Shown: positions 1-7,842, counted from the first letter of the stretch. The stretch: DNA of 20,724 bases from FW021-bin31 sp964478125 (GCA_964478125.1 CAYZGR010000054.1:1-20724), one strand, 5' to 3'. The notes: a model not told the origin generated them from the sequence alone. A program made the numbers and translations.

Positions 1-381
1 AGGACTAAATAAATATTTTAAGCGGCTAACATTTAAATGATATTCTTCATTCCTTTGGATATATAATATTATAGTTGGAAGCGTTCCCATCCACTTTTTT
101 AGCTTACTATTATATTCCTTTATCCCTGTAAGATCCATATGGTAAATCCCCTCATGGGGAACAGTTGCTTTAAATATAAATTTGTCCGGTCGCCTTATAG
201 TATCGGTACCATATAAAGAATTATGCTTGCCATATAGCTTTAGAATTATATGGTCGAATTTGAACCTATTCGTATCAATCGGCACAATAGTTCCTGATAA
301 CATAAAGTCTACAGATGAATGACATCCTGCAAACAAAAAAGTAACTAAAAATATACAACCGATTATTTTTACAAATTTCAT
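1..381 (-). CDS. Putative lipoprotein, DUF4369-like N-terminus (partial at left edge)
   Basis: Reading the minus strand from ATG at 381, the frame stays open for 127 codons to the window edge, so the gene is cut there. The first 20 residues form a lipoprotein signal (basic start, hydrophobic core) ending in the lipobox L-F-A-G-C, with Cys20 as the lipidated residue. The following part has alternating beta-strand character: S-G-T-I near 30, a D-T-I-R-R-P-D-K-F-I-F stretch near 65-75, then T-V-P-H-E-G-I-Y and I-I-L-Y-I. This layout resembles the DUF4369 domain found at the N-terminus of many Bacteroidota thioredoxin-like (TlpA/AhpC) lipoproteins. The thioredoxin part, if present, lies outside the window, so the function is not established. 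No good Shine-Dalgarno sequence is seen. Confidence 0.7.
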   Translation of the reverse strand, partial: MKFVKIIGCIFLVTFLFAGCHSSVDFMLSGTIVPIDTNRFKFDHIILKLYGKHNSLYGTDTIRRPDKFIFKATVPHEGIYHMDLTGIKEYNSKLKKWMGTLPTIILYIQRNEEYHLNVSRLKYLFSP

Positions 382-462
382 ATAGGCAAAGATCAAAATG
401 GATAATTCAGCCATAACCTTTTTTATTTCGGCTTAGTATACCCTGGATGTCCATATTATACA

Positions 463-549
463 TCATTCAATCCTACGAGTTATTTTATCGGTATGATTGC
501 CATCTACAGAAATCTCGTACCAATACTGCTTATTCGCCTTTAATTTCCT
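463..549 (-). pseudogene. Possible decayed coding remnant
   Basis: A 28-codon open stretch without a start codon ends at a TGA at 463-465 and contains the protein-like segment KQYWYEISVDG. A second frame just upstream starts at an ATG, begins MKKRSRDRV and reaches the sequence V-L-K-E-I-K before a stop. One indel near position 530 would join the two into a protein of about 38 residues. This may be a frameshifted small gene or the tail of a lost gene. No family is recognised, and chance is possible. Confidence 0.2.
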
Positions 550-642
550 TCAAAACCCTATCCCGGGACCTCTTTTTCATAAAAAGGTTTAGACCACTAA
601 GTTAAAAAGAGTAGGCGAGAATGGCAAAAATAGATATCCAAT

Positions 643-679
643 AAAAAAAGCAGTTATGAAGAAGTATGATCATAACTGC
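643..679 (-). terminator. Rho-independent terminator of tRNA-Arg
   Basis: A perfect 10-bp inverted repeat (GCAGTTATGA and TCATAACTGC) surrounds a 10-nt loop. On the minus strand it is followed directly by a run of seven T. It begins 13 nt after the tRNA 3' end, so it most likely ends the tRNA-Arg transcript. Confidence 0.85.
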
Positions 680-691
680 CTGATTATCAAG

Positions 692-765
692 TGACTCCGC
701 CAGGATTCAAACCTGGAACCTCTTGATCCGTAGTCAAGTGCTCTATTCAGTTGAGCCACGGAGCC
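692..765 (-). tRNA. tRNA-Arg (anticodon ACG)
   Basis: A 74-nt cloverleaf can be read on the minus strand. The acceptor arm is GGCTCCG with CGGAGTC (one G-U pair). The anticodon stem is CTTGA/TCAAG around loop CTACGGA, giving anticodon ACG. The T arm carries the GGTTTGAATCC-type loop, and the discriminator base is A. CCA is not encoded and must be added after processing, as is usual in Bacteroidota. A34 of this tRNA is normally deaminated to inosine by TadA, which lets it read CGU, CGC and CGA. It is a single gene with its own promoter and terminator. Confidence 0.97.
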
Positions 766-781
766 GATTTTAAAGAGACTG

Positions 782-812
782 CAAATTTAGCATGATTTTT
801 TTTTCTGGCAAA
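782..812 (-). promoter_or_regulatory. Promoter of tRNA-Arg
   Basis: On the minus strand, TTTG (809-812) is followed by exactly 19 nt and then TAAATTTG (782-789). This fits the Bacteroidota primary-sigma consensus TTTG-N19-TAnnTTTG fully. Transcription would start near 775, about 10 nt before the mature tRNA. Confidence 0.8.
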
Positions 813-819
813 ACGATTT

Positions 820-827
820 TATTTTTG
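820..827 (+). promoter_or_regulatory. Probable -7 element of rlmH promoter
   Basis: TATTTTTG matches TAnnTTTG and lies 14 nt before the rlmH ATG. The expected -33 site 19 nt upstream is only T-rich (TTTT). It would make rlmH divergent from tRNA-Arg with interleaved promoter elements. Confidence 0.5.
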
Positions 828-841
828 AGACAAAACCTTAC

Positions 842-1315
842 ATGAAAATACAACTTTGGACCTTCGGAAAAGAAAGCAAAAACTACATTCAGGAAGGACT
901 CCGGCTGTATTCTAAAAGGCTTAATCACTACTGTGCTTTCACGATCAAAGTACTCTCTGCAGGGAAAAATAAAGGAAAAGGCAATCCCCGGCTCCTCAAA
1001 AAAGAAGAAGCACAGCTTGTAGATAAATTGCTCACCCCTGATCATGTTTTATTTGTACTGGATGAAAAAGGAGAAGCGCTCTCTTCCCCAGGTCTGGCCA
1101 CACTAATCGGACAACAACAACTGAACGCTTCTAAAATCCTGGTTTTTTTGATTGGAGGAGCCTATGGTACGGACGATGGCCTGCTACAACGCGCAAGAGG
1201 AATCTTATCCCTATCCCAACTCACTTTTCCCCATCAGATCGTCCGTCTGATCATGGCGGAACAGATATACCGGGCCTTTACTATCCTCAACAACGAGCCA
1301 TATCATCATCTTTAG
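842..1315 (+). CDS. rlmH: 23S rRNA (pseudouridine1915-N3)-methyltransferase RlmH
   Basis: The 157-residue product has the full length of RlmH, a cytoplasmic SPOUT-fold enzyme. It methylates N3 of pseudouridine 1915 in helix 69 of 23S rRNA on the assembled 70S ribosome, using S-adenosylmethionine. Visible signatures are the cofactor-knot motif G-G-A-Y-G (105-109), the segment L-S-L-S-x-L-T-F-P-H-Q (123-131) and the C-terminal E-Q-I-Y-R-A-F-T-I-L-N-N-E-P-Y-H-H (140-156), which are nearly invariant in the family. The start is ATG, with a likely promoter just upstream. The rhomboid gene follows after 26 bp on the same strand and may share the transcript. Confidence 0.97.
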   Translation: MKIQLWTFGKESKNYIQEGLRLYSKRLNHYCAFTIKVLSAGKNKGKGNPRLLKKEEAQLVDKLLTPDHVLFVLDEKGEALSSPGLATLIGQQQLNASKILVFLIGGAYGTDDGLLQRARGILSLSQLTFPHQIVRLIMAEQIYRAFTILNNEPYHHL

Positions 1316-1341
1316 CTACATTTGTACCTTTTATTTTCAAT

Positions 1342-1950
1342 ATGAGCACTACCATCATTATCATTATTATCACCGCCTTGCTGTCTATTACAGCTTTTTA
1401 CAAACAGGGAGAAATGGAAAAGATGCTGTTTTGGCCGGCCGTGATATATGAAAAGAAACAATATTACCGCTTTATTACCGGTGGATTTATTCATGCCGAT
1501 TGGATGCATTTGGCTTTTAATATGATCACGCTTTATTATTTCGGCAGAATAGCGGAACAGGTCTTTCAAATGAACCTGGGGAAAGGATATTATATTGCCT
1601 TGTATTTACTGGCTATGATTGCTGCAGATTTACCGACCTATTTTAAGAATAAAGAAAATTATCAATATCGCGCTTTAGGGGCATCCGGCGCCGTATCGGG
1701 TGTTCTCTTCTCAAGTATTTTATATGCTCCCTGGTCCAAGATCTATATTTTCTTTATCCCCATCGGCATTCCCGCCTTCATTTTTGGAGCCCTGTTTCTG
1801 ATCTTCTGTGCCTACATGTCCAAAAGAGGACAGGGTAATGTTAATCATAATGCGCATCTTTGGGGAGCCATTTTCGGCATTATTTATACCATTATCGTTC
1901 TTCCGGAAATTGTCCCTCATTTTATTAATAGCCTGATGGCAGGTCAATGA
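1342..1950 (+). CDS. Rhomboid family intramembrane serine protease
   Basis: This 202-residue integral membrane protein has about six hydrophobic helices. It carries the rhomboid catalytic pattern: H51-x4-H56-x3-N60 in the second helix (N60 would help form the oxyanion hole), G-A-S-G with nucleophile Ser115, and base His172 in A-H-L-W-G near the C-terminus. The Ser/His dyad is intact, so it should be active and cleave transmembrane substrates inside the cytoplasmic membrane. Its substrate cannot be predicted. It lies 26 bp behind rlmH. Its stop overlaps the stop of convergent tilS by 7 bp (TCAATGA read both ways). Confidence 0.93.
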   Translation: MSTTIIIIIITALLSITAFYKQGEMEKMLFWPAVIYEKKQYYRFITGGFIHADWMHLAFNMITLYYFGRIAEQVFQMNLGKGYYIALYLLAMIAADLPTYFKNKENYQYRALGASGAVSGVLFSSILYAPWSKIYIFFIPIGIPAFIFGALFLIFCAYMSKRGQGNVNHNAHLWGAIFGIIYTIIVLPEIVPHFINSLMAGQ

Positions 1951-3290
1951 TCTTCCGCCTTACAAACAATCTTTAAGATCCGTTGGGTCTTTTTGGTGAC
2001 CTTGAACCGGTCGTCAATACGCAGTCCTACTACCCACAAGATCCGCGGCCCTGAAAGCAATACCCAGATCTTCTCTTTTTCAAATAAAGATAATTTCAAG
2101 TCGATAAAGAACCGGCTCAACTTTTTCTTTTTACGCATGCCCAGCGGATAAAAATAATCTCCCGGCTTCCATTTTCTCAATTGTAACGGAAAAGTTATTT
2201 TATCGGCATCCAGGGCCGCAACAGAAGCATCTGGCGTTATCACAAATCCATGTGCTCCTACTTTTGTCAGTGTTAAACGTATGTTCTCCACTGTTATACT
2301 CCTGTTGTTTTCTTCAATCATAACCTGTGTCTTCTTTCCAGAAGAAACAGGGCTAAGGATAAACCATTTCCTGTCGCGCAACAATTGGTGAGTAGCGGAA
2401 TAGACCATTCTGCCAGGCTCTTTGTCCATCAATGCAAGAATCTGTTGAGACTGTTTATAACTAAAGTTATAGTCCTTAAAAATTTCATAAGCGACCGTAT
2501 TGAGCGGCCGGCTTTTTTTTAGCTTCAGGATCGGAATAAACAACTCCGTTCCGTTCCGCTCAATTAATTTTTTACGATGCGCTTCTACCGCCTGCCTGTA
2601 AAGCTCTTCTGCTTCGGAAAAACGCTGGATATTTCCATTCATTTGATTGATAAGGTCAGGAAAACGCTTTTCCAGCTCGGGTATGATATGATGCCTTAAA
2701 TAGTTACGCGTATACACTGTTGATGCATTGGTTACATCTTCTACATAGGTAATATGATGTGCATGGATATATGACTTGACCTCCTCTTTAGACATAAAGA
2801 GCATCGGTCGAATGACCCTGCCGTTTTTAGGGGGAATGCCATGAAGCCCCCGAATGCCCGTGCCTTTAAAGAAATTGAGTAAAAGGGTTTCTACATTATC
2901 ATTCTGATGGTGGGCTGTTGCAACAAAGGTATAACCATATTGTCTCCTGATCTCTTCAAACCAATTATAACGAAGCTCGCGGGCAGCTTCTTCTATGGAT
3001 AAACCTCTCTCTGCCGCATAGGCTTTAGTGTCAAACCGGATCACGTGAAAAGGCACTTGGATTTCAGATGCATATTTTTCGGTAAAAGCCTCGTCCCGCT
3101 CCGCATCCTTTTCTCTAAGTTTAAAATTACAATGTGCAATCCCAAAACTAAAACCCGTTCTGTAGAAAAGATCGCTTAAAACCATCGAGTCCGAACCTCC
3201 GCTTACGGCAAGTAACAACTTATCACCTTTTTGGGTCAATTGTTTCTCCTTTATATAATTAAGAAAACGTGTTATTATATTGTCTGTCAT
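1944..3290 (-). CDS. tilS: tRNA(Ile)-lysidine synthase TilS
   Basis: TilS converts C34 of the CAU-anticodon tRNA-Ile to lysidine with ATP and lysine, which changes its reading from AUG to AUA; the gene is normally essential. The PP-loop motif S-G-G-S-D-S is at residues 30-35. It is followed by the family segments A-H-C-N-F-K-L-R, A-A-R-E-L-R-Y, A-T-A-H-H-x-N-D-N-V-E-T and the G-I-R-G-L-x-G-I-P block. A C-terminal TilS substrate-binding domain contains W-K-P-G-D and L-x-R-F-F-I-D. I chose ATG at 3290 (448 residues) over an in-frame TTG at 3311, because the TTG lies only about 9 nt from the predicted transcription start and ATG is the better codon. The gene converges on the rhomboid gene with a 7-bp overlap. 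Confidence 0.96.
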   Translation of the reverse strand: MTDNIITRFLNYIKEKQLTQKGDKLLLAVSGGSDSMVLSDLFYRTGFSFGIAHCNFKLREKDAERDEAFTEKYASEIQVPFHVIRFDTKAYAAERGLSIEEAARELRYNWFEEIRRQYGYTFVATAHHQNDNVETLLLNFFKGTGIRGLHGIPPKNGRVIRPMLFMSKEEVKSYIHAHHITYVEDVTNASTVYTRNYLRHHIIPELEKRFPDLINQMNGNIQRFSEAEELYRQAVEAHRKKLIERNGTELFIPILKLKKSRPLNTVAYEIFKDYNFSYKQSQQILALMDKEPGRMVYSATHQLLRDRKWFILSPVSSGKKTQVMIEENNRSITVENIRLTLTKVGAHGFVITPDASVAALDADKITFPLQLRKWKPGDYFYPLGMRKKKKLSRFFIDLKLSLFEKEKIWVLLSGPRILWVVGLRIDDRFKVTKKTQRILKIVCKAEDH

Positions 3291-3326
3291 GTTTAGCCCT
3301 TTCTTTTCCAATGCCTTCTAATTCCT

Positions 3327-3334
3327 CAAAAGTA
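3327..3334 (-). promoter_or_regulatory. Probable -7 element of tilS promoter
   Basis: TACTTTTG on the minus strand matches TAnnTTTG. It sits 36 nt before the chosen tilS ATG. The -33 region is T-rich but has no exact TTTG at N19. Confidence 0.5.
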
Positions 3335-3445
3335 ACAAAAGCAAGGAAAATAAAGACGATAATCATAGTGATAGCCAGTTAAACAGGAAATGTGCCTTTC
3401 AACAAAATTTAACAGTGTTTTTCGGCCAGAAATAGATAGATGGCG

Positions 3446-3452
3446 TACTTTG
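3446..3452 (+). promoter_or_regulatory. Possible -7 element before the S8 protease gene
   Basis: TACTTTG lies 17 nt before the protease ATG. It is one base shorter than the TAnnTTTG consensus, and a T-rich stretch lies about 22 nt upstream. It is the best candidate in this divergent gap, but a tentative one. Confidence 0.3.
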
Positions 3453-3469
3453 CAAAAAATTTAGGCTAA

Positions 3470-5134
3470 ATGAATAAATTAAAATTCCTTTTACTTTTTC
3501 TTGCAGGAGGGCTGTTTTTGTTTACGTCTCAGCGATCCGTCGCCCAGTCTGGTTCGTCCTATACGCAAGACTGGCAACTTTTGGACCCTGCCGAGGATTC
3601 TATTTACGGCGTAAGTGTAACGCGCGCGTATGACGAGCTCTTGAAGGGTAAAAAACCGCATAAAGTGATCGTAGCCGTAATTGACTCGGGAGTAGATACC
3701 GCTCATGCAGATCTAAAAGGACATATCTGGTCCAATAAAGGAGAAATTCCCGGAAATGATCTGGATGATGACCATAACGGGTACGTGGATGATATCCGCG
3801 GATGGAATTTCCTTGGAGGAAAAGATACAAGTGTAGTAAAGGAGAGCAGCGAGCTGGAACGGGAATATTTCAAACTGAAAAAACAATTCGGTAACATCAC
3901 AGACGAATCCCAGGTAAAAAAGAAAGACAAATCCAGGTATGAATACTGGCTGAAAATCAAAAAATTGAAAAAGAAAGACGCCAGTAAAACCAAACAGAAC
4001 TATGCTACGGTCTCCAAGGGTATGGACCGTTTTCTGATCCTGGAAAAAATGCTGCAAAAGGGAATGGGAACGGACACCATTCGCATGGAAAATCTGGAAA
4101 AGTTTGAGCCCACGAACGATACTTTGATCGCGGCAAAAACGATTGCCTCGCGCGTTCTGGAAAACAGCGGCCCACATCAATCCCTGGAAGAGTTTATTTC
4201 TGAAGGTAAGCGATACCTTGAGAGTCTAAAGAGCAAACTGGATCAGGAGGACGTGGATCCTAACGCTGCGCGCAGAGCTATTGTGGGCGATGATCCTAAC
4301 AATATTAAGGATGTCGACTACGGAAACAACAACACTTTTGGCTCCTTTGCCATGCACGCCACACACGTTTCGGGCATTATTGCAGCTACTCGTAACAACG
4401 ACATTGGCATGGACGGCATTACCAACGATGTCATGATCATGCCGGTAAGAGCCGTTCCAGACGGGGATGAGCGGGATAAGGATATAGCGCTGGCTATTCG
4501 CTATGCCGTGGATAACGGCGCGCAGATCATAAACATGAGTTTCGGAAAAGGATATTCTCCCCATAAAAAGTGGGTAGATGAAGCAGTCAAATATGCCGCT
4601 AAACACGACGTGCTGCTCATACATGCGGCGGGAAATGACGGTTCTGACAACGACTCCACCGCCAGTTATCCCACTCCTTTTCTCAAACGCACGGGACTTT
4701 TTTCTTTTTTATCCAAAAAGCCGGAAAGGGCAAAAAACTTTATTACAGTGGGCGCCTCTAATCCCACCAATAAAGAAGATCAGCTTCCCGCTTCTTTTTC
4801 CAATTATGGCAAAAAAACGGTAGATCTTTTTGCGCCGGGCGTCAATATTTATTCTACCGTACCCGGAGATAAATACGCCGCCCTTAGCGGTACCAGCATG
4901 GCTTCCCCCGTGGTCACGGGTGTGGCGGCCCTCGTATTGGAATATTATCCCAAATTGAGCGCCGACCAATTAAAATGGGTATTGGTACACTCTGTAACAA
5001 AATTAGATTCGTTACAGGTGATCAAACCCGGTACAAACAAAAAAGTACCTTTCGGCAGCCTCAGCCGTTCGGGAGGGATCGTCAATGCCTATAATGCACT
5101 GAAACTGGCCGCTACCTTAAAAGGAAAGCGTTAG
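3470..5134 (+). CDS. Secreted subtilisin-like serine protease (S8 family)
   Basis: The 554-residue protein starts with a Sec signal peptide (hydrophobic core 5-19, likely cleavage after A-Q at 25-26). The S8 catalytic set is complete: Asp72 in V-I-D-S-G-V-D, His296 in H-A-T-H-V-S-G (Ala replaces the usual Gly), oxyanion Asn389 in A-A-G-N-D, and Ser476 in G-T-S-M-A-S-P. Between Asp and His lies an insertion of about 170 residues (roughly 115-285), rich in Lys and Glu and probably helical; in classical subtilisins this interval is about 30 residues. No C-terminal type IX sorting domain is evident, since the protein ends soon after the catalytic core. It is probably periplasmic or released and degrades proteins; its substrate is unknown. 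The gene is divergent from tilS and its end faces rnpB, 26 bp away. Confidence 0.95.
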   Translation: MNKLKFLLLFLAGGLFLFTSQRSVAQSGSSYTQDWQLLDPAEDSIYGVSVTRAYDELLKGKKPHKVIVAVIDSGVDTAHADLKGHIWSNKGEIPGNDLDDDHNGYVDDIRGWNFLGGKDTSVVKESSELEREYFKLKKQFGNITDESQVKKKDKSRYEYWLKIKKLKKKDASKTKQNYATVSKGMDRFLILEKMLQKGMGTDTIRMENLEKFEPTNDTLIAAKTIASRVLENSGPHQSLEEFISEGKRYLESLKSKLDQEDVDPNAARRAIVGDDPNNIKDVDYGNNNTFGSFAMHATHVSGIIAATRNNDIGMDGITNDVMIMPVRAVPDGDERDKDIALAIRYAVDNGAQIINMSFGKGYSPHKKWVDEAVKYAAKHDVLLIHAAGNDGSDNDSTASYPTPFLKRTGLFSFLSKKPERAKNFITVGASNPTNKEDQLPASFSNYGKKTVDLFAPGVNIYSTVPGDKYAALSGTSMASPVVTGVAALVLEYYPKLSADQLKWVLVHSVTKLDSLQVIKPGTNKKVPFGSLSRSGGIVNAYNALKLAATLKGKR

Positions 5135-5160
5135 AGCCGCATTGTTGCAGACATAAAAAA

Positions 5161-5566
5161 AGCCACAGGCCTGTAAGCCGGATTCTGTATCCGCCCGCGG
5201 CGGACTGCTATCATTTATCTACGTACATACTCACGCATGCACTTTATCTGCCTACCCACCCCGCCTTCCCAACCGGGAAAATAAACGAGCAGCTCATCTG
5301 TCCCGCCATTGGCAGGACAAGCGAGGCTTATTTGGCATTTCAGCGCGCAAGGCTTGCCCGCGATTACCGTTACCGGCAATTGCCGTAGGCTCTTACCCTA
5401 CATTTTCACCTTTTCCTTCCGGGTTCATCCGAAAGGTAGTTATTTTCTGCGGCGCTGTCTGTTTTTCCACCTCCGGTAGAAAACCCACCCGTTAGGTGGT
5501 GCGTTGCTCTGTGCTGTCCGGACTTTCCTTCCCGCCCTCAGCGGAACGATAGCACGGCCTGCAGCC
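5161..5566 (-). ncRNA. rnpB: RNase P RNA (class A)
   Basis: This is the catalytic RNA of RNase P, which removes 5' leaders from precursor tRNAs. On the minus strand it shows the conserved 5' core GGAAAGTCCGGAC, the middle segment GGGTAAGAGCC, the distal TAGATAAATGAT segment and the 3' core ACAGAATCCGGCTTACAGGCC. The two ends pair as P1 (GGCTGCAGGCC with GGCCTGTGGCT, with G-U pairs). P1 is followed at once by seven T (5155-5161), so P1 plus this run may also act as the terminator. The length of about 406 nt fits class A. Ends were set from P1 and the promoter distance and may be off by a few bases. Confidence 0.96.
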
Positions 5567-5570
5567 AAAG

Positions 5571-5578
5571 CAAATATA
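5571..5578 (-). promoter_or_regulatory. -7 element of rnpB promoter
   Basis: TATATTTG matches TAnnTTTG exactly and lies 4 nt upstream of the inferred RNase P RNA 5' end, the expected distance to a transcription start. A TTTT stretch lies about 19 nt upstream in place of a perfect TTTG. Confidence 0.65.
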
Positions 5579-5623
5579 TGACTTGATCAAGATACTAAAA
5601 AAGATTTTCTGCGGAATCCCTCT

Positions 5624-6103
5624 TCACATCCCGGTATCATATATACCCAGAAGCCGTCTTAATACAATAATTTGCCCTACATGATAGGATGTATGGTCTA
5701 TAATTAAGAGCGCTTCTCTCAGAAGATTTTGCCCCTCCCCCTGAGGAAATGGTTTTAGAAGATCATTCTCCGGATCATTTAATAGTTTGATAAAAGTTTC
5801 ACGGTCCGCTCCGACAGATTGCACGGCATTGTCCCACTGCGCCTGGTCCTGCGGACCGGTTTCCACGGGCCAATAATCGTCGGGCCAGGAAGGCGGCCGG
5901 TAATCCATATTGACCGAAAAGTCAAGAATATCCTTTTGAGCAATCCGGATGTGCTCCACCAATTGCCAGAGCGTATAAGGCATTTCGTTCACCCTTTTCC
6001 CATAATATTCAAAAGGAATATCCCTAACCGCCGATTCAAAATCAATATGGGCCTGATGACCTTCTAAGGCATGGGTTAACAGGTTTATCCATTCTTTTTC
6101 CAT
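5624..6103 (-). CDS. DinB/YfiT-like putative metal-dependent protein
   Basis: The 159-residue protein has the four-helix-bundle DinB-like pattern. A first metal-ligand His is in L-W-Q-L-V-E-H-I-R (His51), and a late pair is in D-H-T-S-Y-H-V-G-Q (His137 and His141), followed by the typical I-x-x-L-R-R-L-L-G. All three His ligands are kept. Relatives include mycothiol- or bacillithiol-dependent transferases and damage-inducible proteins, but most members, including this Bacteroidota type, have no known substrate. It has no signal peptide, so it is likely cytoplasmic. It lies 56 bp downstream of the small lipoprotein gene and may be co-transcribed with it. Confidence 0.88.
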   Translation of the reverse strand: MEKEWINLLTHALEGHQAHIDFESAVRDIPFEYYGKRVNEMPYTLWQLVEHIRIAQKDILDFSVNMDYRPPSWPDDYWPVETGPQDQAQWDNAVQSVGADRETFIKLLNDPENDLLKPFPQGEGQNLLREALLIIDHTSYHVGQIIVLRRLLGIYDTGM

Positions 6104-6159
6104 AGTTATATATTTTACAGATGAAAACTATTCTTTCAAAAGGCCGGCAAGCGGATCCG

Positions 6160-6600
6160 TTAACGGCTAATTATTTTAAAATAACCACTGGAAGCCTGCC
6201 CTATTTGAATTTTATAGGTTCCTTCTTTTAGCGATTTGGGAACGGTATATTCGTAAGATCCTGAATTTTTAATCCCATAGATCCGGTCGGAGAGACTGAC
6301 GGAAACCCCTTGCGATTGTAGTGAGGAGTCCACTAAAAAGATCGTGATCACGGAATCCTTTCCTCCTGCCCATTTAAAAGTATATGACTCTCCTTTAATT
6401 AATTTTTTTCCCGCTGTAGGAAAAAGAATATGTACCGAATCGGTTGTTGTCTCCTCTACAGTTGGCAGACCCGAATGTTCCTCCGCTGTATTTCCCGAAA
6501 CAGAAGCATCCCGGCTCTTATTTCCCCGGCCAAAATTGCAACCGGCCATAAAAATGCCCCACATCAGGAAAGAGACGATCGATAAGGTTACCTTTTTCAT
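6160..6600 (-). CDS. Small lipoprotein with Kre9/KNH-like Ig domain
   Basis: The 146-residue product has a lipoprotein signal ending in F-M-A-G-C (Cys21), then a low-complexity Ser/Thr/Glu linker to about 55. A single beta-sandwich-like domain follows (57-143): F-P-T-A-G-K near its start, Y-T-F-K-W-A-G-G, N-S-G-S-Y-E-Y-T-V-P and G-T-Y-K-I-Q-I, ending F-K-I. This order matches the PF10342 (Kre9/KNH, Ser-Thr-rich anchored membrane) pattern, which occurs in bacterial surface proteins and lacks a known activity. The protein is likely anchored in the outer or inner membrane. The family assignment rests on pattern only. No clear promoter was found close to the start. Confidence 0.8.
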   Translation of the reverse strand: MKKVTLSIVSFLMWGIFMAGCNFGRGNKSRDASVSGNTAEEHSGLPTVEETTTDSVHILFPTAGKKLIKGESYTFKWAGGKDSVITIFLVDSSLQSQGVSVSLSDRIYGIKNSGSYEYTVPKSLKEGTYKIQIGQASSGYFKIISR

Positions 6601-6905
6601 AATTGCGTTTTTTTAAGTATAATTAACAGGTATTTAGTATTTGTAGCTATTTAAGTTATCGTAACATCGAAGATCATAGGACAATAATAACCGGGATCTC
6701 AGAGGTCTTCAGCTTTCTACGGTACTGCCCTCCTCAAGGAGTCCTTTTTTCCCCAACCTTTAAATCCTACCGGCCTTAAATACCTGATTCAAATATATTA
6801 ATATTTACAAATTATTCTTTTGCAGTACCGGCTGGACAAGCAGGTGACGCTCCCCCTTATAAATATGGCACAACGCGACAGATCACCCGTTCAAAAGGGA
6901 CCGTA
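6601..6905. other. Intergenic stretch without a gene
   Basis: The 305 bp between the small lipoprotein start and the DUF2520 gene end hold no convincing ORF. On the minus strand TATATTTG (6790-6797) matches the -7 consensus but has no good -33 site and would give a leader of about 180 nt. A 9-bp perfect inverted repeat (CGGTACTGC at 6720-6728, GCAGTACCG at 6822-6830) encloses that site. No terminator with a T-run was seen for the DUF2520 gene. Confidence 0.5.
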
Positions 6906-7664
6906 TTAAAAATAATCCCGGATACTTTGACTGAGGGTTTGATACAACTTTTTCAGCTCCGGATAAGGGGCCAGTAGTTCTACATGTTTTTCTATGGTAA
7001 GTTGATCTCCTCTTTTTGCAGGTCCGGTTTGCCGCACTTCCTCCAGGCCTTTGGTCATTTGTTCAAATGTTTCTTCCAGGAGGGGATATAGAAGCTTATA
7101 ATCCAATGATTCCTTAGCGCAATAAAACTTGCAAACCGTAGCCAGGTAGTTTGGGAAATTATTACAAAAAACCGCTGCAAGGTGCATTTTCAATCTTTGT
7201 CCAGAATCCATTTCTATAATATCATCAGACAAGGCAGCTCCCAAGGCCCTTAGCCTGCTCACCACAGAAGGGGTATTCCCCTCTATCAGAAGCGGTATTT
7301 TTTTATTGCTAAAATCTTCTTTGCGAAGCATTTGCAGGGGATAAATAACCCCGATCATGGAAGAAACGCCCTCTAATATTTTTAAATCAACAGCTCCCGC
7401 GGTATGGGCTACCAGACGTTTCCCCAGGTGCAGATGCTCCGATATCTCTCCAATGGCGCCGTCACTCACGGCCATTAAATACACATCAGCTTCCCGGTCT
7501 ATTTCCGATAAATCAGAAGCATAAACCGTATTCAGCTTTTCGGCAAGTTCTCTGGCATGCAGCTCCTGTCTACTCCATACCTGCCTGATCCGATGCCCAT
7601 TCAATCTCAACAAATGACTGAAACAATAAGCCACATTTCCCGAGCCTATAACAACCACTTCCAT
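6906..7664 (-). CDS. Rossmann-like and DUF2520 domain protein
   Basis: The 252-residue protein starts with a nucleotide-binding beta-alpha-beta unit (V-V-V-I-G-S-G-N-V-A at 3-12) like that of NADP-dependent ProC-type reductases. This is followed by the A-V-S-D-G-A-I strand end, A-H-T-A-G-A, Y-P-L-Q-M-L, and an all-helical C-terminal DUF2520 domain with A-A-V-F-C-N-N-F-P-N-Y. This is the usual two-domain layout of PF10727 (Rossmann-like) plus PF10728 (DUF2520). The protein is a predicted cytoplasmic NAD(P)-binding oxidoreductase whose substrate is not known. The gene is divergent from topA with 178 bp between starts. A near-consensus TAACTTTA preceded by TTG at 21 nt lies just upstream of its ATG. 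Confidence 0.9.
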   Translation of the reverse strand: MEVVVIGSGNVAYCFSHLLRLNGHRIRQVWSRQELHARELAEKLNTVYASDLSEIDREADVYLMAVSDGAIGEISEHLHLGKRLVAHTAGAVDLKILEGVSSMIGVIYPLQMLRKEDFSNKKIPLLIEGNTPSVVSRLRALGAALSDDIIEMDSGQRLKMHLAAVFCNNFPNYLATVCKFYCAKESLDYKLLYPLLEETFEQMTKGLEEVRQTGPAKRGDQLTIEKHVELLAPYPELKKLYQTLSQSIRDYF

Positions 7665-7842
7665 AGCAATAAAGTTACAGATAATTTATTCACCTTTTCA
7701 ATTATTCACCGAAACGATTTTATTATTTGGCCTTATTATTTTATACTTGCAACATCCGGAGACCCATAAAGATCTCATTGAACTCAATGTAGTAAAGGGT
7801 TTAAGGATATTTCTCATGTGAACGGGTTCGAAAAAAATATAA

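Noticed and set aside
1944..3311. TTG at 3311 as the tilS start
   Set aside because: It is only about 9 nt from the likely transcription start. The in-frame ATG at 3290 leaves a normal leader and the full family domain.
3713..4180. 155-codon minus-strand ORF inside the S8 protease gene
   Set aside because: It is antisense to the Lys-rich insertion and Phe-rich for that reason. The protease frame has the clear motifs.
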